In this document: positions 25,096 to 52,429 of the stretch, piece by piece | How positions within the stretch are numbered: the stretch's first letter is position 1 | Layout: every line of letters begins with the position of its first letter | From: Okapia johnstoni | Taxonomy: Eukaryota; Chordata; Mammalia; Artiodactyla; Giraffidae | Assembly: GCA_024291935.2 (NCBI GenBank) | Contig: CM044310.1 | Coordinates: 118,058,213 to 118,122,212 of the forward strand | Length of the DNA: 64,000 bases | Direction of reading: 5' to 3' | The notes under the pieces: model-generated | Database searches by the model: none | The model's input: the letters and a program-made list of their open reading frames with translations, nothing else | Told to the model about the DNA's origin: nothing | Position numbers and translations under genes: made by a program

Positions 25096-25580
25096 GCAGA
25101 GAAGTGGGGGTAATTTGGCTGTTGTCACTTCTGCCGGGGAAACAAAAACAAACCAGCTGTGCGCGCTCCGTACAAATGCCGCGGCCCCTAGTCGGCCGCC
25201 GTAGTCCGGCTAGGGCGCAGTAGGGAAAGAATTCTCGGAAGTGCGGGCTCGAGGAGGTCGCGGTGGAAACGGGAAGATCAAGGTAGTGTGTGGATCTCTG
25301 CGTGGAATAGGATGCGAGTTCTGCGGGGTCGTTCGGGTCCGGGTGGCGTGGAGCCAGGCCCTCCGTAGAGGCAGAGGAAGCAGCTGGGAGGTGGTGACGG
25401 GGCTGTTGACGGTTGGGGTGACCCTGGAGTCGCTTCTGAAGGATTCTGGTGCTAGACCAGTAGAGGTCAGGGACTGGAAATCCGTAATCAGGGTTTTGTG
25501 GGTCTCTGCCGTGCTTGGTGATTGAGGACGGCGGCCGGGAATGACATTTGTCAGTCAAAGCGGTGTCTGGTTTGGATTCG
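25090..25580 (+). promoter_or_regulatory. CpG-rich promoter and first exon region of the ZNF613-like gene
   Basis: A GC- and CpG-rich stretch (GCGCGCTCCG, GCCGCGGCCC, GTCGGCCGCCG). It is followed by a likely noncoding first exon ending near 25282 at GATCAAG/GTAGTG. It sits 2.5 kb upstream of the start exon. Unlike the B, D and E promoters I see no clear YY1-type core here. It lies head to head with the gene B promoter, about 3.5 kb away. Confidence 0.6.
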
Positions 25581-26820
25581 GGATTTGGTAGGCGGTTTAA
25601 TGACAGGGTCGGGGGACTCCTGGTCAGCTAACCTGGGTGTCTAGCGCAGCTTTGGGGATTAATCCAGTGTTTGCGGGAGCGGGGGGTGGTGTCCAGGTGT
25701 GTCAGGCGTTGAGAGGTGTGTGAAAGCTGAAGCTGTTCGGTGGGTGGGTGTTTCAAACGTTACTTTCTCCTTCAGTTGCTCAAGTCCAGGGCTTCGTTTG
25801 TAAAATTGCCTTTGGCTTTTTTACCTCTTCCTCTCGGACCGGTAGAAATGAGAGCGTTGCTGGAGACCGAGGACTAAGCACATCTAAAGTGGTAAGGTTT
25901 CTACTAAAAATGAGGATTTTGCCTTTCCTGCTTGTTTACTGTGTGTGTGCATACACACACTTGTAAATATTTCCTTTCAGAGTTGTTCTAACAAGACTAC
26001 AATAACATTCCTCTTACCCCATTTCTGTTCTCCAAAGATCACGTTTTTTTAAAGTTTTAATATGTTTACTTTTTAGTCTTCATTTTTCTATGCTTGGTTT
26101 TCACAGTTCCAGTAAATTGTGGAAATATTGGTATAATTAGCCTCATTATTTAATTTCTTATTAAATATCCATAATGAATGTATCATACAATTTTTTTTTT
26201 ATGAAAATTCTTTTTTAAAAATTCGTAACAAAATACCAAGAGACAAACCTATGCCATTAATGACTGGCATCACTCAATATGTACATTCATTTAGATAGAA
26301 TTTAAATGCTTAGTCAGCACTTTTGAGAACAGGTTATGATTCTGCATTTACACAAGAGTGTCATTCCCTGTCCCTCGTCTCCATCTAGATTTTTTACTTT
26401 TTTGCCACTGTGAATGGTGTCTTTTTACTGACTTTTAATTTTCTATTGCATAGGAGAACAATTATATTGAAAAGATTTGTTTTTGCTCACCCTGCCTCAT
26501 TATTACAGGCTTCCCCATTCCCCATGATTTTATTATGAAAAATTTCAAACATGTATCAAGGATTACAGAATTACACATTTGAATCCCTGTGCGCCTGTCA
26601 CCTAGATTTTATCATCATGATTTTTTTGTGTTTCCTTTATCATATATGTATTCATATATCACTCTTCTACTCATCATCAACCCACGTTTTTACTTTTTGG
26701 GGGGTCTATTTCACTGTAAGTTGCAGACACTTATGCATTTCCCTCTAAATATTTTAGTAAGCAAATAGAGCTCTACTCATAGTTTTTTCCTAATAACTTT
26801 TTTTTATTCACACATCATAC
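25581..26820. other. First intron of the ZNF613-like gene, mostly unrecognised
   Basis: CpG content falls away by 25.9 kb. The remainder is AT-rich and includes probable old LINE text (26390-26760). No exon is evident. Confidence 0.4.
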
Positions 26821-26909
26821 AGTGTATCTGCTTAAAGTGTACAACTTAGTGATTTTTATTGTAATCACATTTCTTGAACTTGTTTTTATATTTTTACTAA
26901 ATCAGTTGT

Positions 26910-27125
26910 TGTTGTTTTGTTGCCAAGTCACGTTCAACTCTTTTGCTGCTCCATGGACTGTAGCCTGCCAGGCTCCTCTGTCCGTGGGATTCTCCAGGCA
27001 AGAATACTGGAGTGGGTTGCTATTTCCTTCTGCAGGGGATCTTCCCAACCCAGGGATCGAATGCTTGTCTCCTGTGTCTCCTGCTTGGCAGATGAATTCT
27101 TTACTACTGAGCCACCTGGGAAGCC
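26910..27125 (-). repeat. Bov-tA SINE
   Basis: TTGCCAAGTCACGTTCAACTC to GAGCCACCTGGGAAGCCC. Confidence 0.87.
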
Positions 27126-27580
27126 CACTAAATGTGGATGTATCCACAAATAATAATCTTGATCTATACACTTTAATTTTTTCCTCTTGGTTTTCCTTTG
27201 TTTCTTTCACACAGTGGAGTAGTTCAACAGGTCCATGAGCACACATGGTTTCCAGGGAAGAGCTGTCCAGGTCGTCACGTGTATATGTTCTCTTTCCAGA
27301 AACTGGCCTGTGATAATCCCCCTGCTGCAGGAGCTTCGTGTTGTGCTGGTTCATTCCCATCTCCCCTTTCACAGTCACCCCACTTCTACCTCACAGAAGG
27401 AAGAAATACTATCCACACATTTACAATCTTCTGTTTTATTGCTCCAGCATGTAATAGCTTCTGGGTCCCCAAATAAAGGGACAAGTGACCTTGAAATTAG
27501 GTCGGTAACAATGTCAGTGACAAACATATGGGCCCTGAGGAAACGGACACTCAAAAGTGAATTTACTTTTCACCCCACAG

Positions 27581-36110
<8,530 letters not shown>

Positions 36111-36400
36111 AACCTCCTAGCTCTTTGTATGGCTGGCGAGTGTATACTGAGACAAATAGTATAAACAGAGAGACTGGGAAAGCCTCTCATGGAAAGATAG
36201 ACCCTAACAGGGCTTTCATAGGTCACATATGTCAGTGAGGTCATAGTTGGCAGAAATGTAATGACTGTGGAGAAGTCCTTCCCCAGAAATAAGACTTTAG
36301 TAGGTGTCAGAGTTCACACTGGAGAGAAACTGTTGGACCTCTGAAGGCAGTAAATGGGTCAGTGGTATGTTCCTCCTCACCAGTTGGCAGAGGCAATCAT
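36111..36400 (+). other. Fossil zinc-finger coding sequence after the ZNF613-like stop
   Basis: In the 3'UTR, broken frames still read finger elements: KCNDCGE near 36255-36275 and, about 40 bases on, VHTGEKL near 36308-36335. These are separated by stops and indels. Matching relics lie downstream of genes A and D. Confidence 0.6.
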
Positions 36401-36679
36401 GTAGAAATAAAACTCGGAACACACCAACTATGGCACATCTTCAGCAAAATATCAGAAAGTGCATAAAGCAAATAACAAATAAACCTTGTGAAAATGAATC
36501 TTTTAGAGATTGCTGTCACAATTTTAACATGATATATCAAATTGTATACATAGTGTACACTCTAGGACAGTACACCTGGAATCAAACTAGTTTTGATGTC
36601 AGTGACTCCTTAATTGAAAGGAAGGCATCTCTGTTGCACTTCAGCTCTTAAAGTTATAATGCGGTACATTCCCCTCTGT

Positions 36680-36865
36680 GGGCTTCCCTGGTAGCTCAGA
36701 TGGTAAAGAATCTTCCTGCAATGCAGAAGACCTGGGTTCGATCCCTGGGTTGGGAAGATCCCCTGGAGAAGGAATTCTCCAGTATTTTTGCCTGGAGAAT
36801 CCTATGGACAGACCATGGGGTCACAGAGTCAGACATGACTGAGCAGCCAACACTAACATACACTC
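36680..36865 (+). repeat. Bov-tA SINE downstream of the ZNF613-like gene
   Basis: GGCTTCCCTGGTAGCTCAG head, GGGTTCGATCCCTGGG B box, and tail CATGACTGAGCAGCC. Confidence 0.88.
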
Positions 36866-37379
36866 CCCTCTGTGAGGGGACATGCATCTTCTTTTCCCAC
36901 CCAGGATCATTATACGGTTAGCTCTTGTATTTCCTCAGTTCTAACTTTACTCAGTTTGTTGTTTCAGCCTACCAAAGTCCTTCAAAAGGAAACGAAATAC
37001 GTTTAATCTGATAATGTAACACAGCATGTTTGGATGTGCTTAACTTTATACATCTCACTTGGAGGAACAGAGCTCAAAATTCATGAATAATCTATCAGCC
37101 AAGCTCTGGCTCTAGAAGACAGTTCCCTTCCTGTACACACACACCATCCAGAAAAAAACTTCTTAACAACTGTTTCCCTTGGCTTGGTCCTGTCCTAGGA
37201 CGTAAAGATGATGACAGTGATGAACTTAAGAGGAAATCCTTTCCACCTTCGAGCTGGCAGTTTTTTTAAGGCTAGATTTCATGCCTATAGTAATTTTACC
37301 CTCAATCAAACATAATCAAAGTATATGTACACCTACATGAGTTGAAAAGGACATATAAGGAATGAAGTATTTCTGATAA

Positions 37380-38120
37380 TTTTCTGTTCAAGGTGAAAGG
37401 TTGTTGCATGAAAGATGCCAGGATTCTTGGCCTCTGGAGGAGAGGAATTCAATCCAGGGCCAGTGACGAGGCTTGATCACTCAGAGCTTTTGTGTGACAA
37501 AGTTTTATTAAAGTATGAAAGAGATAGACAAAGCTTCTGACATTGATATCAGAAGGGGGCAGAAAGAGTGCCCCCTTGCTAGTTTTTAGTAAGATGTTTT
37601 TTGTCTGTTAGAAAGCTGTTAATCAGATAAGAGAGACACCTCAAGACTGAGGGAGTTTCACTAGGCCCCTCTCCCACAGTATGCATTTTTGAGATAGGGT
37701 GGAATGAGGTGTGTCCTCCCCCAGCCATAAAACAATTGATATGAATACTGGTTTGTTGAGCCATTATCAGCACAAGGGTTGAGAAAAGAGAAAAAGTCAG
37801 TCTTAGGTAGAACCATTTTGAAGAAAGGCAAATTCCAAAGCAAATACATAGTTTCATTAACATAGCTTAAGTAAAACATTTCTATAAGGAAAACGCATTG
37901 GTTAGCTCAAAGTTTGAGAAAAGTTCAGTTCAGGTGGAACCAGGTGTCATCATGGCAACACAGAATTTTAAGAGAAATCTCCTTTTAATTTTGTATAAAG
38001 AAGGAAAAATATCTGACACTTGTATTTTTTTTCCTCCTGCTGCTTAAAGGAGAAAAATTCTGACACTTGCAGCCTATTTCCTCTGGAGACCCCTGGCCTG
38101 CCTTCCTGTTACCCTCTCAA
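37380..38120 (-). repeat. LTR fragment (family Y)
   Basis: GACAAAGTTTTATTAAAGTA, CAAAGCTTCTGACATTG, ATCAGAAGGGGGCAGAAAG and GCCCCCTTGCTAG recur at 59380-59480. The antisense poly(A) signal TTTATTAAA suggests a minus-strand LTR. No intact viral gene is visible. Confidence 0.55.
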
Positions 38121-38489
38121 AGGGACATATTAGAAGAGAAAGGGGAAATAATTCACTTAATTTTACATAGAAAAGGGTATGGATACTTTTTAAAAAATGT
38201 TCACATCATTCCACCTAGATTATAAATTCTGTTAGTTTATACATAATGGTATAGTCCCCAGTTCATAGCAAAATAGGAAATGAATTCTATGTAGATTTGA
38301 AAGTTTAATGACCTCAGTAACTAACCAATCAAAGTTATTTTGTCGCTGAAGGAAAGGACCTACTGGAAAGCAATTCTCAGGATCAGAATTATTGCAAGAA
38401 AACTTTTTGAATAGAGGCTCCTGTCAGAATATAAGATGGGCAGATCAGAGAAGGAATAGTGAGATATTTAATCCTAACATCTTAGTGTG

Positions 38490-38720
38490 ACATAACGATG
38501 AATATATTTGGTCACTGCTCTTGGTTCCTGACACAAAAGTCATGAAACCCTTGTAATTTCCTGAGTGGTGGGAGTGATAGGAGCATCTTACACAGAGCTG
38601 TTAAATCCCTTGGAGTTTCCTGGGTGATAGGAACATCTGCTCTCATAAGGTGACTCTTGGTGGGCTTCTGCCTACCTCCTAAGTGAGGCTGGTCACCAGA
38701 AAGACCAAACCATGATTAGG
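38490..38720 (-). repeat. LTR family X fragment, reversed
   Basis: TCATGAAACCCTTGTAATTTCCTGAGTGG and GTCACCAGAAAGACCAAACC are the reverse complement of family X phrases. Confidence 0.45.
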
Positions 38721-38954
38721 AGCTTGGAACCTTCTACTTTATCCTCATATACTATGGGGATGGGAGAGGGGCTAGAAATTAAGTTAATAATCAATTATTC
38801 ATTTAAATATATATGTCATCATTTGAATTTACTATCTTTAAAATGTAGCCATGAGTCAAGTATATCGGTTTTTAAAAGAAAGGCAACATACATGTGTATA
38901 TGTGTAATGATATATACATGTTTGTCAAAAAAGGACCTTCCATATTGTGTTGAG

Positions 38955-39165
38955 GGGCTTCCCTGGTAGCTCAGCTGGTAAAGAATCCGCCTGCAATGTG
39001 GGAGACCTGGATTTGACCCCTGGGTTGGGAAGATGCTTGGAAAAGGGAATGGCTATCCATTTCAGTATTCTTGCCTGGAGAATTCCATGGACAGAGGAGC
39101 CTGGCAGGCTACAGTCCTTGGAGTCAAAAAGAGTCAGACATGAGTGAGTGACTTTCACTTTCACT
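38955..39165 (+). repeat. Bov-tA SINE
   Basis: GGCTTCCCTGGTAGCTCAGC to GAGTGAGTGACTTTCACTTTC. Confidence 0.88.
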
Positions 39166-39554
39166 ATTGTGTTGGGGGTCCCCAGGACCACCCTCAGGTC
39201 TGACAATCTGCTAGAAAGACTGATAGAACTCAGAAAACTTGTTATCCTCAAGGTTACACGTATTATAGAAACAATAGACACTAAAATCATCAAGGGAAAA
39301 AGGAAAAACCACACCCACCCTGATTTAGGGTGGAAGCTATAGATCCCATGGTGTCAGGGGACCTCTGCAGGGACTGGAACTGAAATCAGGCCTGTGGGTT
39401 CCCTTCCAGGCTGCTGGGATCCAGCCCCAGATAAAGACTGGACATCGGGGTTCAGGGGAGCTTCCCTGGTTGTTGATACCCGCTGCCTGCCTGCTGTCAC
39501 ACATTTATGTCAAGAAAGTAACCCTCACTATTATATATAAAATAGATAACCATG

Positions 39555-39680
39555 GGAATTCTCTGGCAGTCCCGTGGTTAGGACTCTGCCCTTCTACTGC
39601 AGGGGACACGGATTCCATCCTTGGTTGGGGAACTACTGTTCTGCAAACCTCAAGTTGTGGCCAAACAAAAATCATAACCA
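39555..39680 (+). repeat. CHR-type SINE
   Basis: GGAATTCTCTGGCAGTCCCG head, GATTCCATCCTTGGTTGGGG and GTTGTGGCCAAACAAAAA end. Confidence 0.7.
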
Positions 39681-39774
39681 ACAAGAGCCTATAGTATAGG
39701 ACAGAGAACTATACTAAATATTTTATAATAACCTGTTAATGAAAAGAATCTGAAAAAGAATGTATATTCACGTA

Positions 39775-40000
39775 TGTGCATACTAAGTCACTTCAGTCAT
39801 GTCTGACTCTTTCTGACTCTGGACTATAAACTGTCAGTCTCTTCTGTCCATGGGATTCTTCAGGCAAGAATACTGGAGTGGGTTGCTATGTCCTCCTCCA
39901 GATCTTCCCGACCTGGGGATCAAACCTGCGTCTCTTATGTCTCCTGCATTGGCATGTAGGTAGGTTCTCTACCACTAGCACCACCTGGGAAGCCCAATAT
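39775..40000 (-). repeat. Bov-tA SINE
   Basis: GCATACTAAGTCACTTCAGTC to AGCACCACCTGGGAAGCCC. Confidence 0.87.
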
Positions 40001-40124
40001 ATATGAATAATTGAATTATTTTGCTGTATATCTGAAACTAACACAATGTCAAGCAACTGTACTTCAATTTTAAAAATTTAACATTTTTTAAATTAAAGGG
40101 ATTTATTATGTATATGTCAAATTC

Positions 40125-40345
40125 TGGCTTCCCTGGTGGCTCAGATGGTAAAGAATCTGCCTGCAATTCTGGAGACCTGGGTTCAATCCCTGGGTTCGAT
40201 ACCTGGGTTGGGAAGATCTGGAGAAGGGAATGGCAACCCACTCCAGTATTCTTGCCTGGAGAATCCCATGGACACAGGAGCCTAGTGGGCTGCAGTCCAC
40301 AGCGTTGAAAAGAGTCAGACACTACTCAGCGACTAACACCATGTA
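40125..40345 (+). repeat. Bov-tA SINE with duplicated B-box segment
   Basis: GGCTTCCCTGGTGGCTCAG head. GGGTTCAATCCCTGGGTTCGATACCTGGG shows a short local duplication. Tail TACTCAGCGACTAACACC. Confidence 0.85.
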
Positions 40346-40349
40346 AAAC

Positions 40350-41250
40350 TGAATCACTTTGCTGTGCATCTGAAACTAACACAACATTGTAAATCAACTA
40401 TACTTCAATTAAAAAATAAGGGGGGAAAAGTCACACTGCTCATGATTCCATTGTTGGAAAGGCAGCTGGAAGCTCCATTTGGAACTTGCCCAGACTCTGC
40501 CCTTCCAGTCTCTTCCCTTGGCTGATGTTAAGCTGTATCCTTTAGCTGTTATGAACCCTCAACCTGAGTAGAACAGCTTTCAGTGATTCCTGAGCCCCTC
40601 TTGCAAATTATTGTCATCTTAGGGAATACTGGAAAATGGAACTAACTTCCTGCTATGACCTTTGGGTACATGACCATCAGTCACTTTCTGAGAATTGTTT
40701 ATGGCATTGGCGTACAGGGCTAAACTTTGAAGCAAACAGGTGAACCTGGGGTCTGTGCCACAGCCTGTGTTCTCAAGATCTGTTTCCTCAGGGTGAGTGA
40801 GTCTTTGAGCTTATGGCTGGGGTGATGGAAGGAATATGAGCTGGAGCAGGGCATAATATGGGTAGTATCCCTGTAAATGATTGGCAAAGACTTCTTGGGG
40901 AGGTGACGAAGATGCACAGGACTGTGAGAAAACCAGTTCTTTGAGGTCATTTTTGTACACGGATGTTCATAGACGTTCTATTTGCAGTATCCAAAAAACT
41001 GGAACCAATTCAAAGGTCCACCCATTGGCGAATGATTCAAGTTTGGAATATCCAACAATGAATACTAAAGCAACAAAAAGTAACGAACTATTGATACTTT
41101 AGTAATGATGAATTTCAAAACAATTATGCTAAGTGAAAGAAGCCAGAACATTACTAATTTTATGAAAAGAATGCAGACTAATGTATAGTGAAGGAAGGCT
41201 GTCCTGTGCTGCCTAGGATATGGCAAGTTTTGTATTTCGGCCGTGTAATT
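40350..41250. other. Intergenic between the ZNF613-like and ZNF614-like genes
   Basis: No gene is recognised. 40960-41170 (ATGTTCATAG, GAATACTAAAGCAACAAAAAG, TATGCTAAGTGAAAGAAGCC) looks like a sense-strand L1 3' fragment. Confidence 0.45.
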
Positions 41251-41254
41251 AGCA

Positions 41255-42320
41255 CACTTGAGAAGTGGCTCACAACGTCCACTTTGTGCTCACATTGTAA
41301 TCGCTATACTAATCAGTTTCCCAAATCTCCGCTGCCCCGCCCCGCACAAAGCACTTGCTCTGTCGTACGCACACCGAACCTCTTCTAAGATGGCTGCTTC
41401 CACGGTGCTCCTGCCCAATGGCTACAGAGCTCCTCCAGTTTTTGTTTTATTCCAAGCACGCTTAAGTTTTCATACGGTCTCTAGATCTTTTCGGGGTTAA
41501 ACCAGTGATCGAGATGTCCCGAAGTAATTTTAATTTCCCTCGAAGCTGAGACGCCGTAGCCATTAACAGCCGCTTAGAATGTATGCCTGCGCCCTTCTGG
41601 TCTTGATGGGCTCCGATCTTATAAAGCGGACCCTGTCCATTCAAACGAATTTACCCTCACGTCATGATTGCTTTGTATGAGCTCGAACCTCTTAAAATCG
41701 CCCCATTTTCCTTGGGCCAGGAAATAGAATTTCAGCCGTGGTTTCCCAGCAGACCCGTACGTCAGATGTGCAAAGATGGCGGCCCCCAGGGGGCCGAGGG
41801 GGCGGTGGTGGCGCGGATATATTAGCTCATAAGGAAATGCCGGAAACGTCCTATCGTTCACCATAGAAACGCGGTAGAAACGCCGCTGACCCTTGATGGT
41901 TGGTGTCGGTAGAGGGGGCTGGGCGAGGGGACCAGAAGTGAAAGAAGCTTAGGGAAGAAAGTTAGGCCCTGAAGACGTGGCTGCAGGTTCAGGAGAGAAC
42001 CAGGTGGGTTTGTGGGTCTGGCTGTAAAAAGGGCGGGGACGGGGGCGGTCTGTCGGCCTTTAGGTGGATTGTGGCTCTCCAGCCCGTGAAAGTAGCACGA
42101 GGGCGGGTGGCGGTTTGATCCTGTTTTTGAGGGGAGCGTGTACTGAACGTCCGTGATCGGGGTGTCTTTGGGGTCAGTCATGGGCTCTGGTGGTCACCGA
42201 TTAAAAGTCTGAACAGATCAACTACTGAGAGAGTCCTGAGGTCAGGGTTTAGCGTCTTGGCGGTTGACGACTAGTGCGGTGGGGATTGTCAATGAATGCG
42301 GCGTCTTGTAGGAGTTTTCG
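41255..42320 (+). promoter_or_regulatory. CpG-rich promoter region of the ZNF614-like gene
   Basis: CpG-rich sequence with a canonical YY1-type element CAAAGATGGCGGC at 41771-41783. A weaker relative TAAGATGGCTGC lies at 41386-41397, a GC box (CCCCGCCCCGC) near 41335, and CRE-like cores TCACGTCA (41657-41664) and TACGTCAG (41758-41765). It lies about 3 kb upstream of the start exon at 44690. The 41386 element and its CTTCTAAGATGGC context are mirrored in the gene E promoter at 56451-56466. The first-exon donor is uncertain. Confidence 0.62.
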
Positions 42321-42674
42321 AATAATTCGGAGCTCAAAGTTGAGGAACCATTAAGGGAGGTCAGTATACGTGTGTATCTGACCTGGTATTAGTCGGGTGG
42401 GGGGTAGCGGTCACTGTCTTTCGTGCAGAAATGCGTGACGCAGAAGGCTTGGAGGCTCAGGAGCCCTGGCAGGTTCGTGTGCTTAGCTCAGACTTTGGCT
42501 AATGAACTTAACATTCCCCGATAACTCCAGGTTCAAGTCTCTGACCCACCAGTTTTCTAATCCCTTTAGATTTTGTCTTTATTCTTCCTGCAAGTTAACT
42601 GCCTTATTCATTTTCCCAGTATTTATATTTTTGAATTGTTTTTTATATTTGTACTTATAGCTCATATTCTTTTT

Positions 42675-44293
42675 TTTTTTTTTTTAGTTTTGTGGGTTTT
42701 TTTTTTTAATCTTAATTGGAGGCTAATTACTTTACAATATTGTGGTGGTTTTTGCCATACATTCACATGAATCAGCCATGGGTATACATGTGTTCCCCAT
42801 CCTGACCTCCCACCTCCCTCCCCATCCCATCCCTCAGGGTCGTCCCAGTGCACCAGCCCTGAGCGCCCTGTCTCATGCATCGAGCCTGGACTGGCGATCT
42901 ATTAATTTCACATATGATAATATACATGTTTCAATACTATTCTCTCAAATCATCCTACCCTCTCCTTCTCCCACAGAGTCCAAAAGTCTGTTCTTTACAT
43001 GTGTGTCTCTTTTGCTGTCTCGCATGTAGGGTCATTGTTACCATCTTTCTAAATTCCATATATATGCATTAATATACTGTATTGGTGTTTTTCTGTATGA
43101 CTTACTTCGCTCTGTATAATAGGCTCCAGTTTCATCCACCTCGTTAGAACTGATTCAAATGCATTTTTTTAATAGCTGAGCAATATTCCTTTGTGTATAT
43201 GTACCACAGCTTTCTTATCCATTCATCTGCCAATGGACATCTAGGTTGCTTCCACGTCCTGGCTATTGTAAACGGCGCTGCAATGAACATTGGGGTACAC
43301 GTGTCTCTTTCACTTCTGGTTTCCTCGGTGTGTATGCCCAGCAGTGAGATTGCTGGGTCATATGGCAGTTCTATTTACAGATTTTTAAGGAATCTCCACA
43401 CTATTCTCCATAGTGGCTGTACTAGTTTGCATTCCCACCAACAGTGTAAGAGGGTTCCCTTTTCTCCGCACCCTCTCCAGCATTTATTGTTTGTAGACTT
43501 TTAGATAGCAGCCATTCTGACTGGCGTGAGATGGTACCTCATTGTGGTTTTGATTTGCATTTCTCTAATAATGAATGATGTTGAGCATTTTTTCAATGTG
43601 TTTGTTAGCCATCTGTATGTCTTCTTTGGAGAAATGTCTGTTTAGTTCTTTGGCCCATTTTTTGATTGAGTCGTTTATTTTTCTGGAATTGAGCTGCATG
43701 AGCTACTTGTATATTTTTGAGGTTAATTCTTTGTCAGTTGCTTCATTTGCTATTATTTTCTCCCATTCTGAAGGCTGTCTTTGCACCTTGCTTATGGTTT
43801 CCTTCATTGTGGAAAAGCTTTTAGGTTTAATTAGGTCTCATTTGTTTATTTTTGCTTTTATTTCCATTACTCTGGGAGGTGGGTCATAGAGGATCCTGCT
43901 GTGATTTATATCAGAGAGTGTTTTGCCTATGTTTCCTCTAGGAGTTTTATAGTTTCTGGTCTTACGTTTAGATCTATAATCCATTTTGAGTTTATTTTTG
44001 TGTATGGTGTTAGAAAGTGTTCTAGTGTCATTCTTTTACAAGTGGTTGACCAGTTTTCCCAGCACCACTTGTTAAAGACATTGTCTTTTCTCCATTGTAT
44101 ATTCTTGCCTCCTTTGTCAAAGATAAGGTGTCCATAGGTGCATGGCTTTATCTCTGGGCTTTCTATTTTGTTCATTGATCTATGTCTCTGTCTTTGTGCC
44201 AGTACCATACTGTCTTGATGACTGTTGCTTTGTAGTACAGCCTGAAGTCAGGCAGGTTGATTCCTCCAATTCCATTCTTCTTTCTCAAGATTG
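42675..44293 (-). repeat. 5'-truncated L1 insertion with target-site duplication
   Basis: The left side begins with a T-run (reversed poly(A)), then the L1 3'UTR. Minus-strand text near 43927-44208 reads [20 protein letters not shown], the C-terminal region of L1 ORF2 with damage. The same 19 bases, TATAGCTCATATTCTTTTT, flank both sides (42656-42674 and 44294-44312), marking retrotransposition. Confidence 0.92.
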
Positions 44294-44689
44294 TATAGCT
44301 CATATTCTTTTTCTGATTTGCTCATTGGCCCTCATGTTGAAAAATGTATTTAAACAAGGGCTGTGAAGGCTTTTAAAGAGGTGTCAGAGCAACAAAATTT
44401 AAAGGAAGATTTTACAGTTTCTCAGTGCCCAGATGGCTTCATTTCTGTAACAGTTCTGAAAATTACCTGCCACTGAATTATAGTGCTGTGCTAATTCTCC
44501 TTGGCCACTTCCCCCATCAAATTCATGTTGCTCCCACATATTCAGGGAGTTAGGTTTCACTGGCCCAAGGTGTGAAATTCTCTGGGAAACCAAATGCAAG
44601 GACAGAAATACTGGGGACCATAGTATTAAGGTGAATGCACAGAAAGTAGGAATATAATCCTAAAAGTAATTTTGCTTTTCAACCCACAG

Positions 44690-51104
<6,415 letters not shown>

Positions 51105-52080
51105 AAGCAATGACTATGATCACACCTACTGGAAGAAAATATGCTTTGTCCAACATCAGAGATTTCTAACCTATATATTTTCTGACTGTGGAAAATCCTA
51201 TTCAGCATTGGTATTGGTCTCATTACCCACCAGAAAATTTACACAGGAGACAAACTGTGTGTATGCAATTAACGTGAGAAAGCCTCAACACAAATTCAAC
51301 ACTCATTGTATATCAAAGAACTCATAAATGAGACAGACTTAGAATCCAGTGATTGGGGGTAATCTTCTGTCAACCCTTGTTAATATACACGAAAAACAAG
51401 TAGGTCAAAGTACATAATTCTTTGTAGAAACTCTGAACTCATTATATACAAGTGAATTTGTTTAGGATAAAAAAGAGTATAGTTCAGTGAACTTATTAAA
51501 CATCAGTGTGCTGCTAGCACACTTGACTGTCGTCAGTGTAGGTTAGCCTGCTGCTAGATTTCACCCTTAGGAAATACGAAATTTGCATAGGAGTAAAATT
51601 TAATGAATGAAGAGAATGTGCTAGTGCCTTCAGTGATCAGTTACCTCACATTGTATGTCTAAATTAACATGTAGGAAAAGCTCTGATACATTCAATGCAG
51701 AAAAAGCTCGAGGAAGCATTTTTAGGTACTAATTATATGTCTGAAAAGTATATGCTAAGATAAACACTATGAATGGAGAGACTAGGAAAGCCTTCTATGG
51801 AAATAAAAACCCTATCTCATCAGTGATCATAATAGATCACCAGTGAGCTCATACATAGTAACAATATGATGATCATGGGAAAGCCTTTGCCTGGAAATAA
51901 AACCTCGATAAGTTGCCTGATATGCATGCTGGAGAAAAATTTTCAGATGGCAATGAATATGGCAGGATTTCAGTGATACATTCTGCCTCATTGCTTTTCA
52001 TGAATTGACACAGAAATAAAATGGCTATGGACCCACTAAATGTGGAGTAACTTTAGCAAAATATCAGAATTCTGCAGGAA
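51105..52080 (+). other. Fossil zinc fingers and paralogous tail after the ZNF614-like stop
   Basis: After the stop, 51175-51270 still reads FSDCGKSYSA and later a TGDK-like linker through shifted frames. The stretch at 51590-51660 aligns with the coding tail of the ZNF613-like gene (GCACAGAAGAG, CCTCAGTGATCAGTTACCTCA against the coding sequence at 35980-36060). Further fragments read HGKAFAWK near 51873-51896. This shows that DNA coding in one paralogue is untranslated in the other. AATAAA at 51802-51807 is one candidate poly(A) signal. Confidence 0.65.
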
Positions 52081-52429
52081 AGAAACCTCATGAAAATGAC
52101 ATATACTTGAACTTTGTATCACAAGTCTAAATTTATATACACCTGATGTCCATTTTGGGGCAGAATACCTTGAACCATATCAATGATTCCATAATTTTAA
52201 AGTGGGCTAGTCTTGACACTAATTTGTAATGTTATATACAATACAGGAGTGTTCTGTGCCCACCTTATATGTTTCACTTTTGCATTTCTTAGGCTCTAAA
52301 TTCATCTCTGTCTACAATGTACTTCAAAAGAAAAAGGAATATATTGATAAATGTAATCCAGCATAACTGGATGTATTTATCTAAGTTTATAAGTAGCATT
52401 AGATAGTTTACAAACACTTTAAAAATGAT

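Noticed and set aside
24905..25558. A 217-codon minus-strand frame across the gene C promoter
   Set aside because: It mixes antisense CpG sequence and a SINE. No domain or splice context supports a gene.
26902..27378. A 158-codon minus-strand frame
   Set aside because: A large part is translated Bov-tA SINE, recognisable from the usual GLPRWLSSKEF and ILAWRIP-like text.
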